Below, one piece after another: positions 26,833 to 34,375 of a stretch of 39,228 bases of DNA. The notes beneath the pieces were generated by a model, which was not told the DNA's origin, ran no database searches, and saw only the letters and a program-made list of their open reading frames with translations. Source of the DNA: Microcoleus vaginatus WJT46-NPBG5. Its GTDB lineage: Bacteria > Cyanobacteriota > Cyanobacteriia > Cyanobacteriales > Oscillatoriaceae. The stretch is from assembly GCA_019359355.1 (NCBI GenBank), contig JAHHHM010000037.1, positions 1 through 39,228 of the forward strand, given 5' to 3'. The position numbers and the translations under genes were made by a program. Each line of letters begins with the position of its first letter. Position 1 is the stretch's first letter.

Positions 26833-28291
26833 TGTTGCTATCTGATGGATTATAAATGTTATAAAGCCAACTTCCTCCAATTCCTATCATAATTAAACCT
26901 AAAATTTTAAGTTCCCAGTTAATGTAACCGTCGTCATAATAAATGCTACTACCCGATGAATATCCACTACTTGTTCCTGAAGAATACCCTTTAGCGAACA
27001 CTGCATCCGGCGTCAGTAGGTTTGCCATTAACAGTGTGACTGATAGCATCATTAAAAATTCAGCGGTTTTGGGAGGAAGGTTGACAAGTGGCTGGCCGGC
27101 ACGAATTTTTTCAGCTAATTGCTTGAGATCACCGGCAATCTTTGGCGGAAGTTCCTGAGAACGCTCTAAAAGAGTATTCAATAAACGCAAAAGGTCGATT
27201 TCTCCTAACAGATGCTTGAGATAGGCTAACCCTTCCCGTGTCATTTTAGGGCTGTGATAGCGATGCTGCACCGGCAGCAATTTAGTAAGATTTGGTTGAG
27301 CATCAGGTGAAGCAGAAGATGCATACATTTGCTCTAGCCATGCCTGTGCCATTGATTCCAGCTTGAGCAAATCACGAGAACCTAATATTGCTGTCCCAGA
27401 TTCCTGAATATTTAAAAAATCTATTGTCTTGCCGGCATTCTCTTTCTCTCCCAATTCAAACGAAGGATTGAGCAAATAATAAAATAGCTGGGGACACTTC
27501 AGTGTGTGAATCGCCACATCGTGGCGGCTGTTGGCAATTTCCTCTGAAAATACAAAAGTTTGAAAGAGCTTTTTGTGAGTTAGCGTCTCTAAATCTTCAG
27601 GAAAGACGATAGCTTCTATCTCAGAACCAAGAATTTGTACCTGAGAACCCAAAAAAAAGCCCCAATTTCCATAGCCATGACTGTGAAAAGAAGGAATCTC
27701 TAACTGTAATGGCTTGGCTTTCAATCCAGCCGATAATAGAGTCTGATACAAACACCAAAAACCGTTTAAGCGATTTTCTGGGGAAACCCCGTTGGTGCTA
27801 ATAGTTCCGCCTGAGACGAGAATCCTATTTATTTGTTGAAACCATTCCCTACTGTAGATGGTTGTATCTTCGGGACAAGTCGGATAAGTAAAATCGCAAA
27901 TGATAGCGTGATAAGAATTATCTGCAACCGTCGAGACAAACGCTAAGGCTTCTTGAGGGTAAACTGTTACCCGCTCATTTTCTAAACTGCCGGTATTGTA
28001 AGGCTTAAAAGCCGTATTTGCGAGTTCTAAAACTTCTGGATTGCAGTCTACTAAATCTATATGACTGACTTGCGAAAATCGTAAGACATCTCGTGCAGCT
28101 AATCCGTCCCCACCGCCACAAATGAGGACACGCAAATCGTTTTCTAGAAATCTTTGAGCGGCGAGAGCAATCGTGGGAATAACCAAATACTCGTGATAAA
28201 GTGCCTCATCAGCAGTATCAAACTGCAAATCGCCATTGATATAGAAAGCGAGGCCGTTTGCGTGATGTTCAATAAATAGGGAAGTTGACAT
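26822..28291 (-). CDS. Spermidine-synthase-like enzyme with membrane-attached C-terminus
   Basis: 489 residues. The core (about 1-230) is a spermidine-synthase-type Rossmann fold: NGDLQFDTADEALYHE, SAM-type glycine motif ICGGGDGLAARD (residues 57-68) and IDLVDCNPEVLELA. The usual D-S-x-D-P active-site segment reads CDFTYP, so the second Asp is Tyr136 while the first, Asp133, is kept. The N-terminal strand domain of classic SpeE is mostly missing. After residue 230 comes a domain unknown to me, then a hydrophobic segment (MMLSVTLLMANLLTP), a Ser/Gly/Tyr linker (GYSSGTSSGYSSGSS) and a last helix (LKILGLIMIGIGGSWLYNIY), so the enzyme is probably membrane-attached. Seven bases after the DUF4178 stop; overlaps the FemAB-like gene. 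Confidence 0.85.
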   Translation of the reverse strand: MSTSLFIEHHANGLAFYINGDLQFDTADEALYHEYLVIPTIALAAQRFLENDLRVLICGGGDGLAARDVLRFSQVSHIDLVDCNPEVLELANTAFKPYNTGSLENERVTVYPQEALAFVSTVADNSYHAIICDFTYPTCPEDTTIYSREWFQQINRILVSGGTISTNGVSPENRLNGFWCLYQTLLSAGLKAKPLQLEIPSFHSHGYGNWGFFLGSQVQILGSEIEAIVFPEDLETLTHKKLFQTFVFSEEIANSRHDVAIHTLKCPQLFYYLLNPSFELGEKENAGKTIDFLNIQESGTAILGSRDLLKLESMAQAWLEQMYASSASPDAQPNLTKLLPVQHRYHSPKMTREGLAYLKHLLGEIDLLRLLNTLLERSQELPPKIAGDLKQLAEKIRAGQPLVNLPPKTAEFLMMLSVTLLMANLLTPDAVFAKGYSSGTSSGYSSGSSIYYDDGYINWELKILGLIMIGIGGSWLYNIYNPSDSNNDE

Positions 28292-28298
28292 CTGTTGG

Positions 28299-28943
28299 TT
28301 ATCCGAATATTAGCAAATAAAGTCCCACAACTAGGAACAAAGATGCTGCCACCACTTGCGCCACGGAGATTGAACGCGAATCTTGTGTTTGAGTGGGAGT
28401 AAAAACTCCTTTTTCTATTTCAGAAAACTCTTCTGGTTTTACGACTTTAGACGTGTAAATGTGCAATTCCCTATCCGGCCATGCTTCAATCGCTAAATTC
28501 CACTGGTGCGACCGATCCCAGTAATCCCAAGTGATGCGAGACGTGTTTTCCTCATCTCCCTCATAACTGCCTTGAGTTTGAGACTCAAAGTAGTAGTTTT
28601 TACCAAAGCATCGCAATTCTGGGTAAGGTGTTTTTTGCGCTTGCATATCCAGCCAAAGATTGGGCAGCACGTTATCTTCAGAATTTGGCTGAAAAAGAGC
28701 AGGGTGGGGAATTTCTGAGGCGAGATACCAGTGGACGAGTGTTTCTGGATTTTGAGGATCGACTTCTCGAAGCAAGTAATATTCTGTACCGCCTCCAGAT
28801 TGCAGCAACCACTCGGCGGTTTCATAGCCGTTGGGGTCTTGGTAGGTACTGTAATCTGTAATCTGCCATTGAAGGCCATGACATTTTACGCGATCACCGG
28901 CACGTAACTGTTCGAGTTGATCTTGAATAGAAACAGAAACCAT
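28299..28943 (-). CDS. DUF4178 protein with C-terminal membrane anchor
   Basis: 214 residues. The N-terminal half carries the DUF4178 pattern (LRAGDRVKCHGLQWQITDYS, EWLLQSGGGTEYYLLREVD, YFESQTQGSYEG, WDYWDRSHQWNLAIEAW). One transmembrane helix lies at the very C-terminus (VAQVVAASLFLVVGLYLLIF), giving a tail-anchored protein with its domain in the cytoplasm. DUF4178 is found with DUF350 and SpeE-like genes in many bacteria, as here. First gene of the operon. Function is unknown; a role as sensor or adaptor is inference only. Confidence 0.85.
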   Translation of the reverse strand: MVSVSIQDQLEQLRAGDRVKCHGLQWQITDYSTYQDPNGYETAEWLLQSGGGTEYYLLREVDPQNPETLVHWYLASEIPHPALFQPNSEDNVLPNLWLDMQAQKTPYPELRCFGKNYYFESQTQGSYEGDEENTSRITWDYWDRSHQWNLAIEAWPDRELHIYTSKVVKPEEFSEIEKGVFTPTQTQDSRSISVAQVVAASLFLVVGLYLLIFG

Positions 28944-29158
28944 AGAAGCGCAGTGAATGTTCTAGGGGTTTTTATTCCGGGCGAATACAGCAAGCGTTAT
29001 GTAGCCTGGGATTATTTCAATGGGACATAGGGCTGTGCTGTATGAATCCCGATAAGAGAGTGAAACGATATTATTGTGTCACAGGGGTGGGTTTGTGTAC
29101 CGGCAGTCGCAAACATTCGCAAACATTACTGCCAAACAAGCCACACCTCAACTGGCAA

Positions 29159-29184
29159 TAAAAAAAGCCCGCCTAAGCGGACTT
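29159..29184 (-). terminator. Rho-independent terminator of the two-repeat Cys protein gene
   Basis: On the minus strand AAGTCCGC-TTAG-GCGGGCTT forms an eight-pair stem (one G-U) followed by TTTTTTATT. It lies 32 bases past the stop of the gene ending at 29217. Confidence 0.85.
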
Positions 29185-29216
29185 AATGGGTAAAGTAAAG
29201 ATTTCAATCGCCCGAA

Positions 29217-30377
29217 CTATCGAGTCGCAATTTGATTCCAGACTAGAATAATCTCTTGCAAATTTCTAGGTAGCTGGTCTTGAACGCTATCTGCATAGCG
29301 AGTGGTGCCGGCAGATCCAGTGAACGTCACCGTGATAAAATCAGCAGAGCCTGGGACGGCTGGATAATTCAAACCCTTAAATTGAGAAAAACGCTGCTGC
29401 TCTAAAAATTTTTGAAACTGTTTCACTTGTTGGGTCGAAAGCCGGCGAATCTCGGTTTCAGTGGTTGCGCCATTGGCATTAAGCTCAACCTGAACAACTC
29501 GCCCATTCTGCTTCAGAATTGTTGTGTAGGTGCGACCGGCAAAACCACCACTTGAAATCGCCCGAAAAATCTCATCTTTAGCCAAAGCCGGCGGCAGTTC
29601 ACCGGCAGGAATCTGCGTTGCTTTAATAGATTTGCTGCCGCCGGCATCACCGATGTTGCTAGCTGACTCATCAAACACAACCACAGAACCCGTGTCATTG
29701 GTGCGATAGACCCACTTTTCTTGTCCGCTTGTCGCTTCTCCATCGTCCCTGACAACCGTCACTTCCCAACCGGGTACAATCGCTTCAGTGCACATCACAT
29801 CCGGCTTATTGATACCGAGACAGCCATTGGGCCACTCCCGGCGTTCCGCCTTTACAATCAGCAACACATCAGCCGGCACCCCCAACCGCTTGGACAAATC
29901 GCGCTTCACCGCATCGCCAACTGATCCGGGTACATTCACCCCAGTCCCCGGCGGGGTGTTGGGCATCCGCACAGTCTTGCCGGTGCTATCGGTGCGGTAA
30001 ATCCACTCCCTGGAACCGTCAGAGACAACAACTTGCCAACCTTCGGTACGCACTTGAGCGCATAATTCGTCAGGACGGGACACTCCCAAGCACGGATCTG
30101 GCCAAGTTTTGCGTTCTGCCTTGATAATGCGAAGCCGGCGTAGAGGAATGTTTTGCTGGCGAGACAAGTCTTGCCGCACAGCGTTCGCAATTTTAGCCGG
30201 CAACTTATTGTTGCGATCAGGGCGACCATTCATGTTTCCTGGCGTGGGTTGGGCTTGTTTAGGGGCAGATGTCGCCGCATCCATTAATGTAATGCCCGCA
30301 CCAAGAGACAGGATGCCGGTTAGTACCAAAGAAGAGACAAATTGAGAGTGCCGGTGGGAATTCTTAATTAATTTCAT
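29217..30377 (-). CDS. Exported protein with two Cys-pair repeats and conserved C-terminal domain
   Basis: 386 residues from ATG 30377 (an upstream frame reaches 30476, but it would place 33 polar residues before the signal peptide). Signal segment: VSSLVLTGILSLGAGITL. Two copies of a repeat of about 75 residues follow: LRIIKAERKTWPDPCLGVSR, DELCAQVRTEGWQVVVSD and WIYRTDSTG; then LIVKAERREWPNGCLGINK, DVMCTEAIVPGWEVTV and WVYRTNDTG. Each has two Cys that could form a disulphide in the periplasm. The C-terminal part (RRLSTQQVKQFQKFLEQQRF, GTTRYADSVQDQLP) is a further domain. The family looks cyanobacterial; function unknown. A one-repeat paralogue lies upstream at 31389. Confidence 0.82.
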   Translation of the reverse strand: MKLIKNSHRHSQFVSSLVLTGILSLGAGITLMDAATSAPKQAQPTPGNMNGRPDRNNKLPAKIANAVRQDLSRQQNIPLRRLRIIKAERKTWPDPCLGVSRPDELCAQVRTEGWQVVVSDGSREWIYRTDSTGKTVRMPNTPPGTGVNVPGSVGDAVKRDLSKRLGVPADVLLIVKAERREWPNGCLGINKPDVMCTEAIVPGWEVTVVRDDGEATSGQEKWVYRTNDTGSVVVFDESASNIGDAGGSKSIKATQIPAGELPPALAKDEIFRAISSGGFAGRTYTTILKQNGRVVQVELNANGATTETEIRRLSTQQVKQFQKFLEQQRFSQFKGLNYPAVPGSADFITVTFTGSAGTTRYADSVQDQLPRNLQEIILVWNQIATR

Positions 30378-30724
30378 AACTGAAAAAGGATATTGAGAAT
30401 TGCGTTGCCTAGCAAATTTGAAGCAATAGTTAAACGTGAATAATTTTCCGAACATTTCACCAGACGTTACAGACACATTGACGGCTTTTTTGGTTCCTCT
30501 AAACTCCTGAATTCAGGTATACCCATTCCCGACCGGGACAAAACATAAAAAAATATTCTGTAAGCTAAACATCCAAGGTAGAACTCTTCTCACTATAGAA
30601 TCGGATAATTGAATCACGCATCACCTTTTAGATTCACCCATTCAGGTGAATTTGAAAACCTGGAGGAACAAGCACCTTATTTTAAAAGTCGTGCGAATGC
30701 TGTTTGCAACCGACTACACATCTA

Positions 30725-30828
30725 ATACCAAATCCGGTTATGAGAGACACCCTACAGCTTGACCAAATCCTCTTGGAGCAAAGGTTTTGGCTTGGGTAAA
30801 AGGAGTTATACCAAAAAGGATTTGGTAT
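30725..30828. mobile_element. MITE-like element, copy 1 (104 bp)
   Basis: The ends are inverted: ATACCAAATCC at the left, GGATTTGGTAT at the right. It matches copy 2 (31286-31389) over exactly 104 bp with about seven mismatches. The right end also forms its own hairpin (ATACCAAA, AAGGA, TTTGGTAT). No coding capacity. Target duplications are not clear. Confidence 0.75.
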
Positions 30829-30846
30829 AAGTAGGTTGGGTTAATC

Positions 30847-30943
30847 ACCCTCCGTTTCACTTCACCCAACTTCTCAAATTCTTGTATATGTATGTTATTT
30901 ACCCTCCGTTTCACTTCGCCCAACCTTGCGAATTCTTGTATCT
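30847..30943. repeat. Two direct repeats of about 43 bp, 54 bp apart
   Basis: Both begin ACCCTCCGTTTCACTTC, followed by (A/G)CCCAAC and (A)ATTCTTGTAT. Just before the first is AGGTTGGGTTAAT, which can pair with ACCCAACTT to form a hairpin. GTTGGGT/ACCCAAC repeats like this are scattered through filamentous cyanobacterial genomes. Confidence 0.7.
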
Positions 30944-31203
30944 GTTGAATTTCCGGCTGCTTTACCCAACCAAATCATCGGTTAAATTCTATTCTAAGAT
31001 TAGTATGATTAACCCTGACAAAAACTGTCCTATTAATTTTAAATAGGTTCTCATAATATAATCGATCAAGATGCTGTGTCGGCATTTTTAGCTGGAAAAT
31101 ATTAACAAATTATAGAAAATTAGTATTATTAAAATACTGTAATTGTAGATAGATAAAGCTAGCAGATAGAAAAATTTACTTGCATCAGTCAAACTAAAAG
31201 CTC

Positions 31204-31229
31204 AAAAAAAAGCCCCCGAAAGGGGACTT
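31204..31229 (-). terminator. Rho-independent terminator
   Basis: On the minus strand GTCCCC-TTTC-GGGGGC is followed by eight T. It lies downstream of the single-repeat gene but is separated from its present stop by the MITE-like copy 2, and comes 7 bases after the TAG that would end the restored frame (31239-31237). Confidence 0.88.
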
Positions 31230-31285
31230 AGTTGGTCTAACCCAAAACTATGTAAGTGCCATTATTTAGCCGATCACGCTCTCTC

Positions 31286-31389
31286 ATACCAAATCGGGTT
31301 ATGACAGACACCCTACAAATTGACCAAATCCTCTTGGAGCAAAGGTTTTTGCTTAGGTGAAAGGAGTTATACCAAAAAGGATTTGGTAT
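31286..31389. mobile_element. MITE-like element, copy 2, inserted at the 3' end of a gene
   Basis: Same 104-bp element and same orientation as copy 1. Its outermost base (31389) is the last base of the TGA that ends the minus-strand gene at 31391-31389. Confidence 0.75.
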
Positions 31390-31871
31390 CACTTGCGAGC
31401 CAATGAAGGCAATCCACTCACAATTTCTGTAAAAACTGGCATAACTGTTCCTTGATGTAGCTTGACAAGAGAGCCGGTTGCATTCGTGCGATACACCCAC
31501 CGGCGAGGCCCACCGGCAACAATGACTTGCCATCCAGATACCCGCAATTGGGTGCAATCAGCACGATGCTCTTGGAGTTCTAGACACTCATTTCCCCAAG
31601 TATGAGGTTCTGCATGGACGATCCGCAGTGCCGAGGCCGGCATCTGCGCTCGTTCCGAGACATCTTCTAAAACAGCGTTGGCAACGGAAGCAGAAACGCT
31701 AGCGCTCACCTGAGAAGCCCTCGAAAAAGGGCCGGCGGTACGCGGCAAGGTGGAACCGACGCTGAAGTATAAAATAGCAGTAAGCGCAACCGCCAACACA
31801 AATGGACGAGGCTGGGTAGCAATTGGCTCGGAGGCGGCTTCGGCAGAACCATTGGGAATAATAGATTTCAT
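31389..31871 (-). CDS. Exported or anchored protein with one Cys-pair repeat, 3' end altered by a MITE
   Basis: 160 residues from ATG 31871 (ATG 31880 is also possible; MKSIIPNG resembles the paralogue start MKLIKNSH). A single hydrophobic segment (FVLAVALTAILYFSVGS) follows a polar N-terminus, then one copy of the Cys repeat: SALRIVHAEPHTWGNECLEL, ADCTQLRVSGWQVIVAG and WVYRTNATGSLVKL. Paralogue of the protein at 29217-30377. The frame now ends in SLARK-stop where the MITE-like element starts. Taking the element out would join the frame to WRERDRLNNGTYIVLG and a TAG just before the terminator. The protein may still work, as the Cys repeat is intact. Confidence 0.75.
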   Translation of the reverse strand: MKSIIPNGSAEAASEPIATQPRPFVLAVALTAILYFSVGSTLPRTAGPFSRASQVSASVSASVANAVLEDVSERAQMPASALRIVHAEPHTWGNECLELQEHRADCTQLRVSGWQVIVAGGPRRWVYRTNATGSLVKLHQGTVMPVFTEIVSGLPSLARK

Positions 31872-31880
31872 AGTCAGCAT

Positions 31881-32317
31881 CTTGAATCAGAGAGATCAAC
31901 TAAAAGTTCAATAATTAAAATTCAGTTGCACCCTGACTCTCACCGTCTCCGGAACACCCTAAGACTTTTTTCCAGGGGGTTGCGCTGTTATAAGTTTTGG
32001 TAGACTATATACTTATTGCGCTTAAGCAAGCGCACGAAGTTGTTTATCAGAAATTTGACGCTTGCCTACAGGGCATGGGTTCCGCAAACAGTCTTATGCT
32101 TCTAAGACTTGAGTAACCCCCTATTCCTTATTCTGCCGCTCTCGCTTCAATTTTGACACCCAGAAAATACTGAATGATCGTCAGTTACAAACCCAGACGC
32201 ATTACAACTTGTTAAGCGCTTGCTCATTAAGCAAACGCTCTCATTGAGCATCTGGCGCTAAACATCCCCTGTAACTGAGGGAAAAAAAATCACCCCAGGC
32301 CCCACGCCGGCATCGTC
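31881..32317. other. 440-bp spacer with a stem-loop
   Basis: Between the one-repeat gene and the first small membrane protein. No coding frame is convincing. It contains the perfect stem AGTCTTA/TAAGACT with a six-base loop at 32090-32109 and several repeats of GCTTGC/AAGCAAGCGC type near 32020-32070 and 32215-32245. A small RNA is possible but not shown. Confidence 0.45.
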
Positions 32318-32539
32318 TTAGCCCAGCCGGCGCTCATTGCGTAGGTAAATCCGCTCAATCCCCAACAGAAACAACAACAACAACAGTTGCAACTGCCAGG
32401 GTGCCAGAGCGAATCCCCAGATCAGGCAAATAATTGCCGTGCCGGCTGAAAGAATTGTATAAACATCTTCAGAAGTTTTAGAAAAGACCCAGCTTGCTCC
32501 CAGAGCCACTGCCAGTGGTATCAAATAAATCGGGAACAT
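32318..32539 (-). CDS. Small membrane protein, LAPWxxQ family member 1
   Basis: 73 residues from ATG 32539 (a GGTGA lies five bases upstream; a longer frame starts at 32557). Two or three hydrophobic helices: IYLIPLAVALGASWVF, LSAGTAIICLIWGFALAPW, QLQLLLLLFLLG, then a basic end IERIYLRNERRLG. The middle AIICLIWGFALAPWQLQ matches the protein at 33112-33336 (AICFVLDLVLAPWPIQ), so the two are paralogues. No function known to me. Confidence 0.6.
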   Translation of the reverse strand: MFPIYLIPLAVALGASWVFSKTSEDVYTILSAGTAIICLIWGFALAPWQLQLLLLLFLLGIERIYLRNERRLG

Positions 32540-32801
32540 AATTATCACCGCTCTCATTTGGAGCGCAAATTATGGGAGTAAATCGACGCTTTTAGCCTAA
32601 CATCGAACTCGGTAGTAACTCGGTAGCATAGAAGACATTGGATGCAATTTACTTTTTCTCTAGCAAACGCACGCTCATCGCCGGCAAATAACACGACGTT
32701 CTCGATTTTGCTGTGAGGGGTCACGCACTTCTTAATCCTTCAATTTCGACCCATACAGCTATCGCATTGATAGGTGAGGGTGCAACACCACCTTCAAGCC
32801 C

Positions 32802-32993
32802 TTATTGCGGAGAGTAACGCAAACCTCTCACCGTTGCTACCGTCAAAGCCAGTAAAACTACCGTCCACGTCCACTCAGGAATATACTTCAAGAACATCAA
32901 GCAGCCGCTCACTGCCAGAGCCAAAAGAGTCGTAATATATGTGATCGCTACGATGGCAATCACCAGAATAAAAATAAAAAGAACTTCCCGCAT
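32802..32993 (-). CDS. Small two-helix membrane protein
   Basis: 63 residues: MREVLFIFILVIAIVAITYI, a middle LLALAVSGCLMFLKYIPEWT and a second helix TWTVVLLALTVATVRG, ending LRYSPQ. Almost fully hydrophobic. It lies between the two LAPWxxQ paralogues on the same strand and is similar in size and layout, but lacks the motif. The ribosome-binding site is weak. Likely a real small membrane protein; role unknown. Confidence 0.5.
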   Translation of the reverse strand: MREVLFIFILVIAIVAITYITTLLALAVSGCLMFLKYIPEWTWTVVLLALTVATVRGLRYSPQ

Positions 32994-33111
32994 AACGCCG
33001 CTATCGTTTACCTTAGCTTGCTTCCCAACTTCAGCTTGTCATACCCAAACCCAAAACGTCACTTAATTGAGAGCAAAGTTAATGAATATATAACTACGGC
33101 AAGCGGCGCAC

Positions 33112-33336
33112 TTATCCCCACCAGCGTTGATTCGGCAAAGTAACGTTGCGAGTGCTAAACAAAACCAGCATCAAGATCAACATTTGGATAGGCCAAGGTG
33201 CCAAGACCAAATCTAAAACAAAGCAGATCGCAACAATGGTTAGAGCCATGATGCGGGGAATTTCTCCTGATGTACTCAGGTAGACGAAAGCAGCCCCTAG
33301 AGCAGTAAACAGCGAAATGAAAAACAATGATGACAT
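33112..33336 (-). CDS. Small membrane protein, LAPWxxQ family member 2
   Basis: 74 residues: SSLFFISLFTALGAAFVYLS, IMALTIVAICFVLDLVLAPW, PIQMLILMLVLFSTR, then NVTLPNQRWWG. AGGAG lies ten bases before ATG 33336. It shares the LAPWxxQ pattern, spacing and polar C-terminus with the 32318-32539 protein. An overlapping frame at 33155-33346 starts nearer the AGGAG but has a less natural sequence. Function unknown. Confidence 0.58.
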   Translation of the reverse strand: MSSLFFISLFTALGAAFVYLSTSGEIPRIMALTIVAICFVLDLVLAPWPIQMLILMLVLFSTRNVTLPNQRWWG

Positions 33337-33764
33337 CTGGCATCATCTCCTAGATAGGGAGCAGAAGCACACAGAAGTAATAGTTAAAACTATCCTTGGT
33401 ACGATCTAATACTATATCTCATTTTTTCTGGTGAGCGCAATCCTCAAATTTTGTGATCGTCATCACCTCCTTAAAGAAGCCGGTGATTTTGCGCTTTAAA
33501 TCTTGACGGTTCTAGGGAAAAACTTAAGTTGCCTTACGAATCGGCTAAAGTGCTTTGAGCAACCCTTTTACAGAAATCTTAAAAGTCCATTGTGAAGGGT
33601 ACTGAACTGTCGATTTTATCTGCGTTTATCGGTGCTATGAAAACCCAAAACTCAATTTATTTAATAGACACTCATGAACGATGGCTCGCAACCGGCAATG
33701 AAAGGAGACTTTTAAGAAAGGTCGGGTAAGCGGGTGAAATCGTCTATCTATCAAGCGTCCCAAT
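33337..33764. other. Spacer with an anti-16S-like site
   Basis: No gene of normal size. The minus strand carries AAGGAGGTGAT (33472-33462), an unusually complete match to the 16S 3' tail, followed at once by ATG 33463 and a 14-codon frame (MTITKFEDCAHQKK) to TGA at 33421-33419. The rest is AT-rich. Confidence 0.4.
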
Positions 33765-33965
33765 CTAATCTACAATCTTAAGCCATCCTCTTCTGACCGC
33801 GTAAAGCAGCCGATCAATAGCAGCGCGATCTTCTTCAGTCAGCCAATCCTCTAATAAAGCTGACATCAACGTAGAGCGCTGTTTACGAGTGATCAAGCCA
33901 GAAGAGGAGCTGTGACTTAAAATTTCTGAGATCGTGATGGGTTGAAACAGTAGTTTGAGTTGCAT
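33765..33965 (-). CDS. Conserved small cyanobacterial protein
   Basis: 66 residues from ATG 33965, with GGCGG upstream; the frame extends to 34046 but the extra 27 residues look unlike coding. The C-terminal half, LITRKQRSTLMSALLEDW, LTEEDRAAIDRLLYAVRRG and WLKIVD, is a pattern I have seen in many cyanobacterial small proteins of unknown function. Soluble, helical, no membrane segment. Confidence 0.72.
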   Translation of the reverse strand: MQLKLLFQPITISEILSHSSSSGLITRKQRSTLMSALLEDWLTEEDRAAIDRLLYAVRRGWLKIVD

Positions 33966-34375
33966 GATGCCGCCTGAATAGTCTGTCAAATAAGTTGGCA
34001 AGACAGTCATATTCTTGCCGGCACCCAACTTGGATGTCACCGGCAATCAGGGAAATTCATGAAATCTTTAAGAAAAACCAAAATAAAGATAAAGTTTTTG
34101 TAAGCTTTTTGGGTCTTGGCAGGGAAGAATGTTGACTCAATCCTTAAAAAACGCCCGAATAATATGAACTTTCTACAAACTCTCACGGTTAAGCCGGCTG
34201 TTTCAACGGATATGATTCTTCCTTCCTGACTTGCGGATCTAAAGTTACTGCGGTTTCAGTAATTTTTTTCGCAAAAGCTATAAGACAACAATTAAATTGC
34301 CTAATTATTGCCTTTGCAACTAGATAACGTCGGACTAAATAGCCTCGTAATTATGTAATTTATATGCCGGGTGAG
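33966..34375. other. 410-bp AT-rich spacer
   Basis: Between the small conserved protein and the PIN-like gene. I see no coding frame, hairpin or repeat of note. Confidence 0.45.

Larger units (their letters stand above)
30378..31236. other. 860-bp spacer with repeats and no gene
   Basis: Upstream of the two-repeat gene. It holds a MITE-like element (30725-30828) and a pair of 43-bp direct repeats (30847-30943). The rest, 30945-31200, is AT-rich. A minus-strand frame at 30738-30923 lies wholly inside the repeats and is not a gene. Confidence 0.6.

Noticed and set aside
30738-30923. Minus-strand frame of 61 codons
   Set aside because: Lies wholly in the MITE-like element and the direct repeats.
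33462-33472. Fragment of a 16S rRNA 3' end
   Set aside because: Only 11 bases match and the flanks do not resemble rRNA or the spacer after it.
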